A stretch of DNA of 42,601 nt from an uncultured Clostridium sp. (GTDB lineage Bacteria > Bacillota > Clostridia > Clostridiales > Clostridiaceae): NCBI GenBank assembly GCA_900543325.1, contig UQQU01000025.1, positions 1 to 42,601 on the forward strand, written 5' to 3'. Both the position numbers and the translations under genes were made by a program. Of the stretch, positions 8,621 to 16,109 are shown in pieces; positions within the stretch are counted from its first letter, which is position 1, and every line of letters starts with the position of its first letter. Below the pieces are notes generated by a model. That model was given only the letters and a program-made list of their open reading frames with translations, was not told the origin of the DNA and did no database searches.

Positions 8621-9557
8621 TTAACATGTCACCTATTTCATCTACTAATATTTCTCTTCCAATTGGGCTATATCCTTGGTTAAAGTATGGTGATGATTCT
8701 AATATTACTACATTACCATCTTTAACTGCAGGTAAGTTGTTCCAAATGCTATTTGCTTCTAATTGAGCTAAGTCTTCATCTGTTGCTATTGCAAATATGT
8801 AATCAGCTTTAATTGCTGCTAATCCTTCATAAGTTACAACTGGTAGACTAATGTCAGTTTGTTCTGGCATTCCTTCTGGCTTAGCTAATCCCATATCGTT
8901 ATATAATACATCACCAAATCCTGCACCATCAAAAACAAAGAATTGTCCACCACTTGCTAAGAATGAAAGATATGTTGTATCTCCACCATATTCAGCTTTG
9001 ATTTTATCTCCAGCTTCTTTTGCCTTAGCTTCATAATTAGCTATCCATTCATTAGCAACATCTTCTTTACCAAATACTTTTCCTAAAGTTCTAACGTCAT
9101 CTTTCCAGTTTAAAGCTTCTAATTGAATCATAACTGTTGGAGCAATTTCACTTAATGCATCATACATTTTTTCTTGAACTGTTGATATAACTATTAAGTC
9201 TGGATTTAAGTTCATAACTGCTTCTACATCCATAGTATCTTGCATGCTATATCCTAATATTTCTGCTCCACTTAATGTATCTTCTAAGTATGAAGGGAAT
9301 TTAGTGTAATCATAAGCATCACTATTTGCAGTCCCTACAACCTTATATCCTAAAATTGATAAAATATCACTATTTCCACTTAAGTCTACTATTCTTTGAG
9401 GATCTGCTGGTATTTCTACTTCTCCTCTTACATCTGTAACTGTTATAGTATTTTCAGTAGTTTTATCTTCATTTGTTGCATTATTACTTGCACATCCAAC
9501 AAACATCATAGCTGTCATACAAGTTGCTACTATTGTTTTTAATACTCTCTTCTTCAT
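8607..9557 (-). CDS. iron-siderophore ABC transporter, substrate-binding lipoprotein
   Basis: A 316-residue binding protein of the FepB/FecB (class III) type. It has a lipoprotein signal peptide: MKKR, a hydrophobic stretch, then FVGC with the lipidated Cys at 22. An acidic, Thr/Asn-rich linker follows, then the typical TVTDVRGEVEIPADPQRIVDL start of the mature domain. It should be anchored outside the membrane and deliver the ferric chelate to the permeases. RBS GGAGG is close to the ATG. It is the first gene of the operon and its promoter carries a Fur-like box. The exact chelate cannot be deduced. Confidence 0.93.
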   Translation of the reverse strand: MKKRVLKTIVATCMTAMMFVGCASNNATNEDKTTENTITVTDVRGEVEIPADPQRIVDLSGNSDILSILGYKVVGTANSDAYDYTKFPSYLEDTLSGAEILGYSMQDTMDVEAVMNLNPDLIVISTVQEKMYDALSEIAPTVMIQLEALNWKDDVRTLGKVFGKEDVANEWIANYEAKAKEAGDKIKAEYGGDTTYLSFLASGGQFFVFDGAGFGDVLYNDMGLAKPEGMPEQTDISLPVVTYEGLAAIKADYIFAIATDEDLAQLEANSIWNNLPAVKDGNVVILESSPYFNQGYSPIGREILVDEIGDMLNETK

Positions 9558-9614
9558 TGTGTACCTCCATGTATTTTATAATTAACTTCTATTTCTCTCG
9601 TCGACTGTAAGTTG

Positions 9615-9643
9615 ATTGTATATGAGAGTCATTCTCATTTCAA
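9615..9643 (-). promoter_or_regulatory. promoter of the iron-uptake operon with embedded Fur box
   Basis: On the minus strand: -35 TTGAAA, exactly 17 bases, -10 TACAAT. The spacer is almost entirely filled by the inverted repeat TGAGA-N5-TCTCA. The extended site AATGAGAATGACTCTCAT (9622-9639) matches the Fur consensus AATGATAATCATTATCAT at 14 of 18 positions. Fur bound here would block RNA polymerase, giving derepression under iron limitation. Confidence 0.8.
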
Positions 9644-9658
9644 CTGTTGCACCTAATT

Positions 9659-9672
9659 TGATAATTTTATCA
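9659..9672. promoter_or_regulatory. second inverted repeat, activator or Fur half-site candidate
   Basis: TGATAA-N2-TTATCA lies 16 bases upstream of the -35 box of the uptake operon and in front of the divergent AraC-type gene. It resembles a Fur 7-1-7 box short of one base. Its position also suits an activator such as the AraC protein. Which protein binds is not decidable from sequence. Confidence 0.35.
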
Positions 9673-9831
9673 TCTTATTAAATAATTTTTAAAAATTACT
9701 ACTTCAATTTAAATTAGTATTTCCATTCCTTTTATAAATAATTATTTCATTTAAATCAAAAACACATGTGCATTAATTATTTTTATGTTATATTATTTAT
9801 TAATCTAATTTAATAAATATTGAGGTAGATT

Positions 9832-10836
9832 ATGATTGCTAAAACAACAAAGGAATTTCAAAATGAAGTTTTAAATAATATGACTTTTACTCCTTTTAAA
9901 ACAGAAAATTATACAATTTATAAAAATGAAAACAGACCTGAGCTTGGATATTTTATTAAATATAGTAGAGAAGGATATTATGACTTTGGAATTGGCGATT
10001 ATACTATTCCTGCAGATTTCTCTATATCCTTTGAGCATCATGAACATCTAATTAGATTTGGTACTGTCTACACAGGAGAAACACAATTTGAAATTGAAGA
10101 TAATCCCGTTTCTTCCTTTAGTCCCTCTTCTTTTTTTGTATCTGAAAAAGGAATAAAAGGAAAGCAAACTTGGAAGAAAGGTCAACATCTTCATGGTGCA
10201 GAAATAACAATTTATAAAAAGTACTTTGATGAAATAATAAAACCAAATTTTCCAAAAGCTATAGATTTTGATAATTTTATTGATAATTATACTTATAGAT
10301 ATTTACCACTTGAGATATCTTCTATAATTCAAAAACTAAGAAGTATGTGCGAAGTTGATAAAATAACTCCTATTTATTTAGAAAGTAAAATACTAGAGTG
10401 TATTGCATTACTTTATAATGAAATACACTCTTTTCCTGAAAATGTTTTTACTAATCAATTAAATTATGGAGAGATAAAAATAGGAAAAGATAGATATATT
10501 ACATTAACTGCATCAGATGCACATGCAATACAAAAAGCCCATGATATATTAACGGAAGAAGCCTGTAATCCACCAACTATTAAAGCTTTAAGTAAAATGG
10601 TATTTTTAAATGAGCAAAAATTAAAGGCTGGATTTTCAGCAAAATATCATATGTCCATTAGTCAATATACTAATTCTATTAGAATGACACTAGCCGAAAA
10701 TTTATTATCTACAACTGACTTAAGTATTGATGAGATAGCTAAACAACTTGGATATAATTATAGCGGCAATTTTGTTAAAATGTTTAAAAAGACACACGGC
10801 AAAACTCCCTTGGCCTTTAGAAAACTTAAAATTTAA
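9832..10836 (+). CDS. AraC-family transcriptional regulator, probably of iron uptake
   Basis: A 334-residue protein with a C-terminal AraC double helix-turn-helix (about residues 235-334: PTIKALSKMVFLNEQKLKAGF, then IDEIAKQLGYNYSGNFVKMFKK followed by HGKTPLAFRK). The N-terminal 220 residues have no motif I can name. Overall layout and divergence from a siderophore importer resemble PchR/YbtA-type activators, which sense the siderophore and switch on its uptake genes; that role is inferred. The start follows GAGGT seven bases upstream. A hairpin terminator follows. Confidence 0.85.
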   Translation: MIAKTTKEFQNEVLNNMTFTPFKTENYTIYKNENRPELGYFIKYSREGYYDFGIGDYTIPADFSISFEHHEHLIRFGTVYTGETQFEIEDNPVSSFSPSSFFVSEKGIKGKQTWKKGQHLHGAEITIYKKYFDEIIKPNFPKAIDFDNFIDNYTYRYLPLEISSIIQKLRSMCEVDKITPIYLESKILECIALLYNEIHSFPENVFTNQLNYGEIKIGKDRYITLTASDAHAIQKAHDILTEEACNPPTIKALSKMVFLNEQKLKAGFSAKYHMSISQYTNSIRMTLAENLLSTTDLSIDEIAKQLGYNYSGNFVKMFKKTHGKTPLAFRKLKI

Positions 10837-10847
10837 TCCTATAATAA

Positions 10848-10896
10848 AGTTCCTTCTTAAATATACTATCTAAGAAGGAACTCTTTTCACTTTTTA
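10848..10896 (+). terminator. terminator of the AraC-type gene
   Basis: A perfect 12-bp stem (AGTTCCTTCTTA and complement) with an 11-base loop, followed by T-rich sequence. It also lies directly after the stop of the convergent gene and may act on both. Confidence 0.8.
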
Positions 10897-11654
10897 TTTC
10901 TCTCCATTATAAATTCAATTGATTCAATAGCTTCATTAAAATCAGTTACTTCAATTGTCATTGAAGGATTATCACAATATTTATCTATTAAATTCAAAGT
11001 ATTTATAACATCAATATTTCCATTATTAAATCCACAATGACTATCTTTTTTACCATCATTATTGCTTAAATGTAAATGTCCTATTCTATTGCCTAATAAC
11101 TTAATTATCTCTTCTAATGATTGATTAGAATAACAATTAGCATGACCTATATCTAAACATATAGAAAGAATATTATTATTAACTTTATCAAAAAGTTCTT
11201 TTAAAACAGATAGATCCTTTTCATACATATTTTCAATATATATCTTTACACTTGCATCTTTATCACTTAAAAACTCATTCCAAAATTCTAAGGAATTATT
11301 TATATATGTTTCTTTGAAATATATATCTTCATAATAACATGAATGAAAAACTAATCTATCTGCTCCTAATTTTTTAGCTACAGAATATGCTTGATTATAA
11401 CGGGTTAATGTAGCTTGCTTAATCATGCTATCAAAGCTTGCTGTATTTAAATCTAAAAATGGGCCATGTATAGATAAAGGTCTTCCCTTTATTAAATCTC
11501 CCATCCTTTCGCAATACTCCACTACTCCATTATCATCTTTATCTAAAGTATATCCTATTCCAAACTCAATTATTTCAAGTCCAATTTCATACTGATTCAA
11601 TATCTCACTAACTCTATCATCAGAAAAAAGCTGTGATACATATATTTTCCCCAT
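10887..11654 (-). CDS. sugar phosphate isomerase/epimerase-like TIM-barrel protein
   Basis: A 255-residue protein of the xylose-isomerase-like TIM-barrel / AP-endonuclease-2 superfamily. Strand-end motifs appear in order: HGPFLDLN, LVFHSCYY, IYIENMYE, CLDIGHANCY, IGHLHLSNNDGKKDSHCGFN and MTIEVTDF. The Glu, Asp/His, His and Glu residues in these are the expected metal ligands. The family includes isomerases, epimerases and endonuclease IV; the substrate here is unknown. The RBS is weak (AGAGAGAG). It follows the two-component system on the same strand after a 30-base gap, so it may be the operon's last gene. Confidence 0.75.
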   Translation of the reverse strand: MGKIYVSQLFSDDRVSEILNQYEIGLEIIEFGIGYTLDKDDNGVVEYCERMGDLIKGRPLSIHGPFLDLNTASFDSMIKQATLTRYNQAYSVAKKLGADRLVFHSCYYEDIYFKETYINNSLEFWNEFLSDKDASVKIYIENMYEKDLSVLKELFDKVNNNILSICLDIGHANCYSNQSLEEIIKLLGNRIGHLHLSNNDGKKDSHCGFNNGNIDVINTLNLIDKYCDNPSMTIEVTDFNEAIESIEFIMERNKK

Positions 11655-11684
11655 ATTTATATACTCTCTCTTTAGTTTAATTTT

Positions 11685-12941
11685 TTATATTTGTTTTTCT
11701 GGTAAATATACCGTTATTCTTGTACCTATTTCTTTTCTACTTAAAACACTAAAATATCCATTATGATTATCAATAATCCATTTAGCTATGGATAATCCAA
11801 GACCTGTACCTCCATTTTTCCTAACTCTTGCTGTATCAGCTCTAAAGAAGCGTTCAAATATATGAGGTATATCCTTCATATCCATTCCTATTCCATTATC
11901 CTGTACAGAAAAATAAGGTTCACCTTTATCATTTCTGCCTATTTTAAGTATTATATTTTCTCCATCTTCTGTATATTTAGATGCATTTTCAACTAATATT
12001 CTAGCAGTTTGCTTAAGAAGTCCCACATCTCCATAAACATTAACATCTTCTAGATTAATATAACTATATAGATGTCTATCATCTATCATCTTAGACTCTT
12101 CTACAACTTCCCTAATCATATTACTAAGTGAAAATTCTTCAATAGTAAGTTGTGTTTTACCATTAATACCTCTTGCTAAGAATAATAATTGCTCAACTAA
12201 ATTTTTCATATTTTCTGATTCAGATTTTATAGCTGTAATAGATTCATCTAATACACTTTCATCACTTTTTCCCCATCTATCAAGCATATTGGCATACCCC
12301 TGAATTACTGAAATAGGAGTTCTAAGTTCATGTGAAGCATCTGATACAAATCTTGCTTGCTGTCTATAAGAATCCCTCATTCTATCTAACAATTTGTTAA
12401 TAGCATCTTCTAATCCTTTAAACTCACTATCTCCAATATGAATTCTTTCATCAGAAGCAACTGGGCTAATTTTTGATATAGCATCTTCTATACTATGAAA
12501 TTTTTCTTCATCAAATACCATGTTACTAAGTCTCTCTGCTGTTTCTGCTATTTCATTAAGAGGTTTTAATACTTTTCTAACTCTTGCTGTTCCAAATATT
12601 ATTTCTTCTAATAAAAATATTCCCTCTGCCATTCCAAATATTATTATTACTTTTCTTATATTATATAAAAAATAACTGGCTTCTTTAACCATAGTTTTTC
12701 CATCATCCCATGTTACCGTATAAGTCGCTGTTTCTATAGGATAAAAATTAATTGCTCTTTCAGCATTATTTACTAGTTCTCCATAAAAGCTCTTTTCAGA
12801 TTCAATACACCATAGTCCTATTAAAATTGCCATTAAAATTGCATCAATTATAAGAAATTTAAAAAATAAATCTCTTACTTTTATGGCATTAAGTTTTATT
12901 GCAATAGATGTAACATTTTTGGTTTTTCTTCTCTTATTCAT
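11685..12941 (-). CDS. sensor histidine kinase
   Basis: A 418-residue membrane histidine kinase. Membrane segments at about 27-45 and 97-113 bracket a small extracellular domain of about 50 residues. A HAMP-like linker follows, then the H-box SHELRTPISVIQGYANML (phospho-acceptor H204), the N-box ILVENASKYTEDG, G1 DNGIGMD, the F-box HIFERFFRAD and G2 GGTGLGLSIAKWI. All catalytic motifs are intact. The gene overlaps the response-regulator gene by 8 bases. The signal is unknown; the general layout resembles ArlS/CssS-like envelope sensors. Confidence 0.93.
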   Translation of the reverse strand: MNKRRKTKNVTSIAIKLNAIKVRDLFFKFLIIDAILMAILIGLWCIESEKSFYGELVNNAERAINFYPIETATYTVTWDDGKTMVKEASYFLYNIRKVIIIFGMAEGIFLLEEIIFGTARVRKVLKPLNEIAETAERLSNMVFDEEKFHSIEDAISKISPVASDERIHIGDSEFKGLEDAINKLLDRMRDSYRQQARFVSDASHELRTPISVIQGYANMLDRWGKSDESVLDESITAIKSESENMKNLVEQLLFLARGINGKTQLTIEEFSLSNMIREVVEESKMIDDRHLYSYINLEDVNVYGDVGLLKQTARILVENASKYTEDGENIILKIGRNDKGEPYFSVQDNGIGMDMKDIPHIFERFFRADTARVRKNGGTGLGLSIAKWIIDNHNGYFSVLSRKEIGTRITVYLPEKQI

Positions 12942-13614
12942 CTTTTATTACGTATCCTACACCACGAACTGTAGTAATTATCTTAATATTAAATCTATCA
13001 TCAATTTTTGTTCTTAAGTATCTTATATAAACATCTATTACATTTGTTTCTCCAACATAGTCATAGCCACATACCTTTTCCATAAGTACATCTCTAGTTA
13101 ATACTATATTTTTATTTTCTATTAATATTTTTAAAAGCATAAATTCTCTATTAGTTAATTCAATTTCATTATTATCATACATTACCTTATGCTTTAATCT
13201 ATCTAAAGATAGTAAACCACGCCTTAATACATCTTCATCCTTTTTTACAGTGACTATTCTCTTTTTCAAAGCATTTCTTACTCTTGCAAGTAACTCTTCA
13301 ATTGCAAAGGGCTTTGTTATATAATCATCTGCACCACCATCAAGTCCTGATACCTTATCCATAACAGCATCCCTTGCTGTTAACATTATTACTGGAATAT
13401 CTGATGTTTTCCTAAGTCTTCTTAATACTTCAAGTCCATTAAGCTCTGGAAGCATAATGTCTAAAAGCACTAAGTCTATTTCACCCTTTTCAGCAATTTC
13501 AAGCCCATCTCTACCATTATTAACTTTTATTACTTTATACCCTTCATGAACTAATTCTAATTCTATAAATCTCGCTATTTTCTCTTCGTCTTCAACTATT
13601 AAAATTTTAATCAT
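12934..13614 (-). CDS. response regulator, OmpR/PhoB family
   Basis: A 226-residue regulator. The receiver domain has acidic residues at 8-10, phospho-acceptor D52 in LVLLDIMLP, T79 and K101 in ITKPF. A C-terminal winged-helix domain contains NREFMLLKILIENKN, and VIDVYIRYLRTKID followed by TVRGVGYVIK. It is the partner of the kinase whose gene follows. Its ATG overlaps the stop of the preceding UBA-like gene by one base (TAATG), with GGAGG placed in that gene's end. Confidence 0.95.
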   Translation of the reverse strand: MIKILIVEDEEKIARFIELELVHEGYKVIKVNNGRDGLEIAEKGEIDLVLLDIMLPELNGLEVLRRLRKTSDIPVIMLTARDAVMDKVSGLDGGADDYITKPFAIEELLARVRNALKKRIVTVKKDEDVLRRGLLSLDRLKHKVMYDNNEIELTNREFMLLKILIENKNIVLTRDVLMEKVCGYDYVGETNVIDVYIRYLRTKIDDRFNIKIITTVRGVGYVIKDE

Positions 13615-14162
13615 TATTTTCCTCCACCTTTCCCTTTAGATTTAATATTCTGCACCTCTTTTGATATTTTACTTAATATATCATTAACTTTATCTGTATT
13701 AATCTTTTTAGATTCTACAAAAAATTCTACATCTAAAAATAATCCAATAACGGCCACAGGTATTAGTAGCCAAAATCCAAATATTAAAAAAACAATAACT
13801 ACTGTAAGTGGAAATTTTAAAAAGAAATTATTTTTGCCTTTTATTTCTATAAAAATATTGTTACAGATATCTATAGCCTTACATATAACCTCAAAAATCC
13901 CCTCAAAGGTACTATTAGATTTATAATTACTATCTTTTTTAACTTCTTCAAAGTTAGATTGTGTATTTTCTTCTTCATAGTTTTCATTATATTCATTAGT
14001 ATAAAATATACTAACAGAAGGTCCCTTTATCTTTCCTTGTCTCTCCAAATCTAAAATAGCATCAAGTATATCCCAATTATTTATTTCTAATACCATTTTT
14101 GCATCTTCATATGTTATTCCTGTCTTTGTCCTTAATTTCTCTACAAGATTAAGCCTATCCAC
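13614..14162 (-). CDS. UBA-like domain and membrane protein (DUF4342-like), coupled to a two-component system
   Basis: This 182-residue protein begins with a short helical UBA/TS-N-like domain (residues 5-42: LVEKLRTKTGITYEDAKMVL, then NNWDILDAILDLERQGKI). An acidic, low-complexity linker follows (about 50-85), then an amphipathic stretch (86-112), a long hydrophobic hairpin (117-143) and a basic tail ending KSKGKGGGK. The layout resembles Clostridium proteins annotated with DUF4342; the function is not known. It starts at GTG, behind GGAGGAA. It is first in an operon and its stop overlaps the start of the response regulator, so it may report to or be controlled by that system. A paralogue lies just upstream. 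Confidence 0.75.
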   Translation of the reverse strand: MDRLNLVEKLRTKTGITYEDAKMVLEINNWDILDAILDLERQGKIKGPSVSIFYTNEYNENYEEENTQSNFEEVKKDSNYKSNSTFEGIFEVICKAIDICNNIFIEIKGKNNFFLKFPLTVVIVFLIFGFWLLIPVAVIGLFLDVEFFVESKKINTDKVNDILSKISKEVQNIKSKGKGGGK

Positions 14163-14221
14163 AACTGTTCCTCCAGCCTGTATTTAATAATAACTAATTT
14201 AAGTAAATCCTCATTTATTAA

Positions 14222-14250
14222 ATTATACCATTTGACCAAATATTTCTAAA
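14222..14250 (-). promoter_or_regulatory. promoter of the UBA-like/two-component operon
   Basis: Minus-strand -35 TTTAGA, 17-base spacer, -10 TATAAT. The spacer contains ATTTG-GT-CAAAT, a 12-base palindrome (14230-14241) that could be an operator, for instance for the regulator encoded in the operon. The -35 is only a 4 of 6 match. Confidence 0.5.
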
Positions 14251-14268
14251 GATTTCATAAAAGAAATG

Positions 14269-14291
14269 GGCCTTGAATTATATTCAAAGCC
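14269..14291 (-). terminator. terminator-like hairpin after the second UBA-like gene
   Basis: On the minus strand GGCTTTGAAT pairs with ATTCAAGGCC (one G-T) around a 3-base loop. The following T-rich stretch (TTTCTTTTATG) is imperfect. It separates the two paralogous genes, leaving the downstream one with its own promoter. Confidence 0.6.
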
Positions 14292-14307
14292 TTTTTATCA
14301 TAATATT

Positions 14308-14847
14308 CTACTTTCCTTCATAACCTTTTTTAAAATCTTTTTTTATAGTGTCTGCTGATTCTGATACCTTTTCAAAAATATCATTTACTCCATCATAATT
14401 CATATTAGGCCCTGCAACTGAATATTTATATCCACAGAATAAACCTATTATTAATAATACTACAGTTGGTGGCATAAAGAATAATACTAAAAGTATTGAG
14501 ATTGTTAAAGATATTCTTATTGGTTTTTCATTATCCTTTTTAATTTCAAAATAAATTTTATTTCCCTTAGCTATAATCTTCCCTAAGCCTTTAAATATTC
14601 TTCCAATAATTTCTCCTATTCCACCATAGTTTTCATGATTTTTTTTAGTGTTATCATCTTTCTTTTGATACTCTTCTTTTACTTCAATAATAGTAGTAGT
14701 ATCATTGTTTTCTACTTTTCCACTTCTCTCTAAATATATTATTGCATCTAAAAGATCCCAATTACACTTTTCTAATACTTCTTGTGCTTCTTCATAAGTT
14801 ACATGAGCCTTTTTGATTAATTTTTTAATCATTTCATCTCTTTCCAT
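14308..14847 (-). CDS. UBA-like domain and membrane protein (DUF4342-like), paralogue
   Basis: A 179-residue paralogue of the gene just downstream. It has the same N-terminal helical domain (residues 5-42, VTYEEAQEVLEKCNWDLLDA), a charged linker (45-75), an amphipathic Gly/Ile-rich stretch (75-100), a hydrophobic hairpin (112-140) and a polar tail. The hairpin may sit in the membrane with both ends inside. RBS GAGAGG precedes the ATG. Conservation is strongest in the UBA-like part (NNWD/CNWD-LLDA-I-LER-GK), suggesting that this domain does the specific work. No function is established. Confidence 0.72.
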   Translation of the reverse strand: MERDEMIKKLIKKAHVTYEEAQEVLEKCNWDLLDAIIYLERSGKVENNDTTTIIEVKEEYQKKDDNTKKNHENYGGIGEIIGRIFKGLGKIIAKGNKIYFEIKKDNEKPIRISLTISILLVLFFMPPTVVLLIIGLFCGYKYSVAGPNMNYDGVNDIFEKVSESADTIKKDFKKGYEGK

Positions 14848-15012
14848 TTATATAACCTCTCTAAATTTATTTTTCTCATTTACTATGGTTATATAATACT
14901 TTTAGTAAATTAATCTAAAATATAAGAAAGATTAAAATTAGATTAAAAATCCAAACTAATAATCTCATATTTCACTTATAGAAAACTGAGAGTTATATGT
15001 TAATAATAAAGC

Positions 15013-15046
15013 AAAAAAAATAGTTATTCTTTTTAATAGAATAACT
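15013..15046 (-). terminator. terminator of the split TauE/SafE-like operon
   Basis: A 9-bp perfect stem (AGTTATTCT and complement) followed on the minus strand by TATTTTTTTT. It begins 13 bases after the stop of the second half-gene. Confidence 0.85.
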
Positions 15047-15059
15047 TTTTAGACTTATA

Positions 15060-15437
15060 TTATTTAGGGCATTTTTTAACTTTCCTTTGAGAAAATCCTT
15101 TTTTAATTTCAAAGCATCCAACTACAAATAAAAAAATACCAAAGGCTTTTTTTAATACTTCAGATGATAAATAATTTGCTAAAAAAGCACCTGCAATAGA
15201 TCCCAATACTCCAAATAAAGCTATTGGTATTACTAACTTAAGTACAACATTTTTATTTTTAATATGAATTATAAGGGCAAAAATAGCCATTGGTATAGAT
15301 GAAAGTAAATTAATACTTTGAGCAATTTTAGGATCAATATTTACGAACATAATTAAAGCCGGTATAAGAATAGTTCCCCCTCCCATTCCCATTCCACCAA
15401 TTACTCCTGCAAAAAAACCTATTATTGTATATATCAT
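15060..15437 (-). CDS. TauE/SafE-family (TSUP) half-size permease, second half
   Basis: A 125-residue protein with about four membrane segments. It begins with the glycine-rich repeat motif GFFAGVIGGMGMGGGTILIP that marks each half of the TauE/SafE (DUF81) fold. Typical members have about 250 residues with two such halves and export sulfite, organosulfonates or related anions. Here each half is its own gene. Its ATG overlaps the stop of the preceding half by one base (TAATG), so the two should be made together in equal amounts. The tail KKGFSQRKVKKCPK is basic and probably cytoplasmic. The substrate is unknown. Confidence 0.8.
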   Translation of the reverse strand: MIYTIIGFFAGVIGGMGMGGGTILIPALIMFVNIDPKIAQSINLLSSIPMAIFALIIHIKNKNVVLKLVIPIALFGVLGSIAGAFLANYLSSEVLKKAFGIFLFVVGCFEIKKGFSQRKVKKCPK

Positions 15438-15805
15438 TAAAACACCATCCTAAATGCAGCTATTATCATTATTATTCCAAAAATTATCCTTAAGAACTTT
15501 CCTGTAACTTTACTTAATAATTTAGCTCCAATAATTCCACCTATTATACTTCCTATTGCAACCTTCCATGTTAATTGAAAATCGTAAGTACCTTTAAAGA
15601 TGTAAATAGATGAGCTTGCTGCAGTTAAAAATACAATTATAGCTAATGCTGTAGCATGAGATTTGTGCTCCTCTAATTTAATAATATCATTTAAAATTGG
15701 TACTAAAAGTGTTCCGCCACCTGAACCAAAAGATCCATTTATAAATCCTGTAAATAGTCCTATTAAAGAATTTTTTATATTAAAACTCCTTTTTTTACTT
15801 TCCAT
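15437..15805 (-). CDS. TauE/SafE-family (TSUP) half-size permease, first half
   Basis: A 122-residue protein with about four membrane segments, carrying GLFTGFINGSFGSGGGTLLV, the equivalent of the repeat motif in the next gene, and a LEEHKSHATALAIIVFLTA segment typical of the first TauE/SafE half. GTG-GTG codons open the frame 12 bases earlier, but they fall inside the ribosome binding site AGGTGG, so I chose the ATG giving MESKKRSF. Together the two genes equal one normal transporter. A heteromeric transporter is more likely than a frameshifted gene, because the break is exactly at the repeat boundary. Confidence 0.78.
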   Translation of the reverse strand: MESKKRSFNIKNSLIGLFTGFINGSFGSGGGTLLVPILNDIIKLEEHKSHATALAIIVFLTAASSSIYIFKGTYDFQLTWKVAIGSIIGGIIGAKLLSKVTGKFLRIIFGIIMIIAAFRMVF

Positions 15806-15899
15806 CTTATTCACCACCTAATTTTATTTTAACCAATTCATATTGTTTTAATTAGACGTAAATCCATGAAAATTATAACTTTTTAAAAGCTATAAAACA

Positions 15900-16060
15900 T
15901 TAATAAGTGAAGAGTGAATAGGTAAGGGTGGAAAGTTATGGATGAAAACCTTAGGTTTTCTTTAAATATATATTTATATATTTTAAAAATTCGCTAGAGC
16001 GAATTTTTTCTTTAACTCTTCACTCTTCACTCTTAACTCTTCACTCTTCACTTTTACCTC
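15900..16060. repeat. MITE-like inverted-repeat element with iterated heptamer-type arms
   Basis: The left arm starts AAGTGAAGAGTGAATAGG. The right arm, read in reverse, is built of repeated AGTGAAGAGTGAAGAG units. Between them lie two perfect inner palindromes: GAAAACC-TTA-GGTTTTC (15944-15960) and AAAAATTCGC-TAGA-GCGAATTTTT (15985-16008). No open frame of note is inside. The inner palindrome resembles one in the element before aroF(2). It fills the gap between aroQ and the split permease and could also act as a transcription barrier. Confidence 0.6.
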
Positions 16061-16109
16061 AAAAAGAAAAGACCGCGCATTTCTGCAACAGCCATTGTTT
16101 GATAAAGTC

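Noticed and set aside
15060..15805. A frameshifted single TauE/SafE pseudogene
   Set aside because: The break lies exactly between the two structural repeats, with a normal TAATG stop-start junction, and each half begins with its own glycine-rich motif. A sequencing error cannot be fully excluded.
16011..16060. Tandem CTTCACT units taken as a CRISPR array or plain satellite
   Set aside because: Units are about 7-14 bases with no spacers, and they are matched by inverse copies on the left arm, so an inverted-repeat element fits better.
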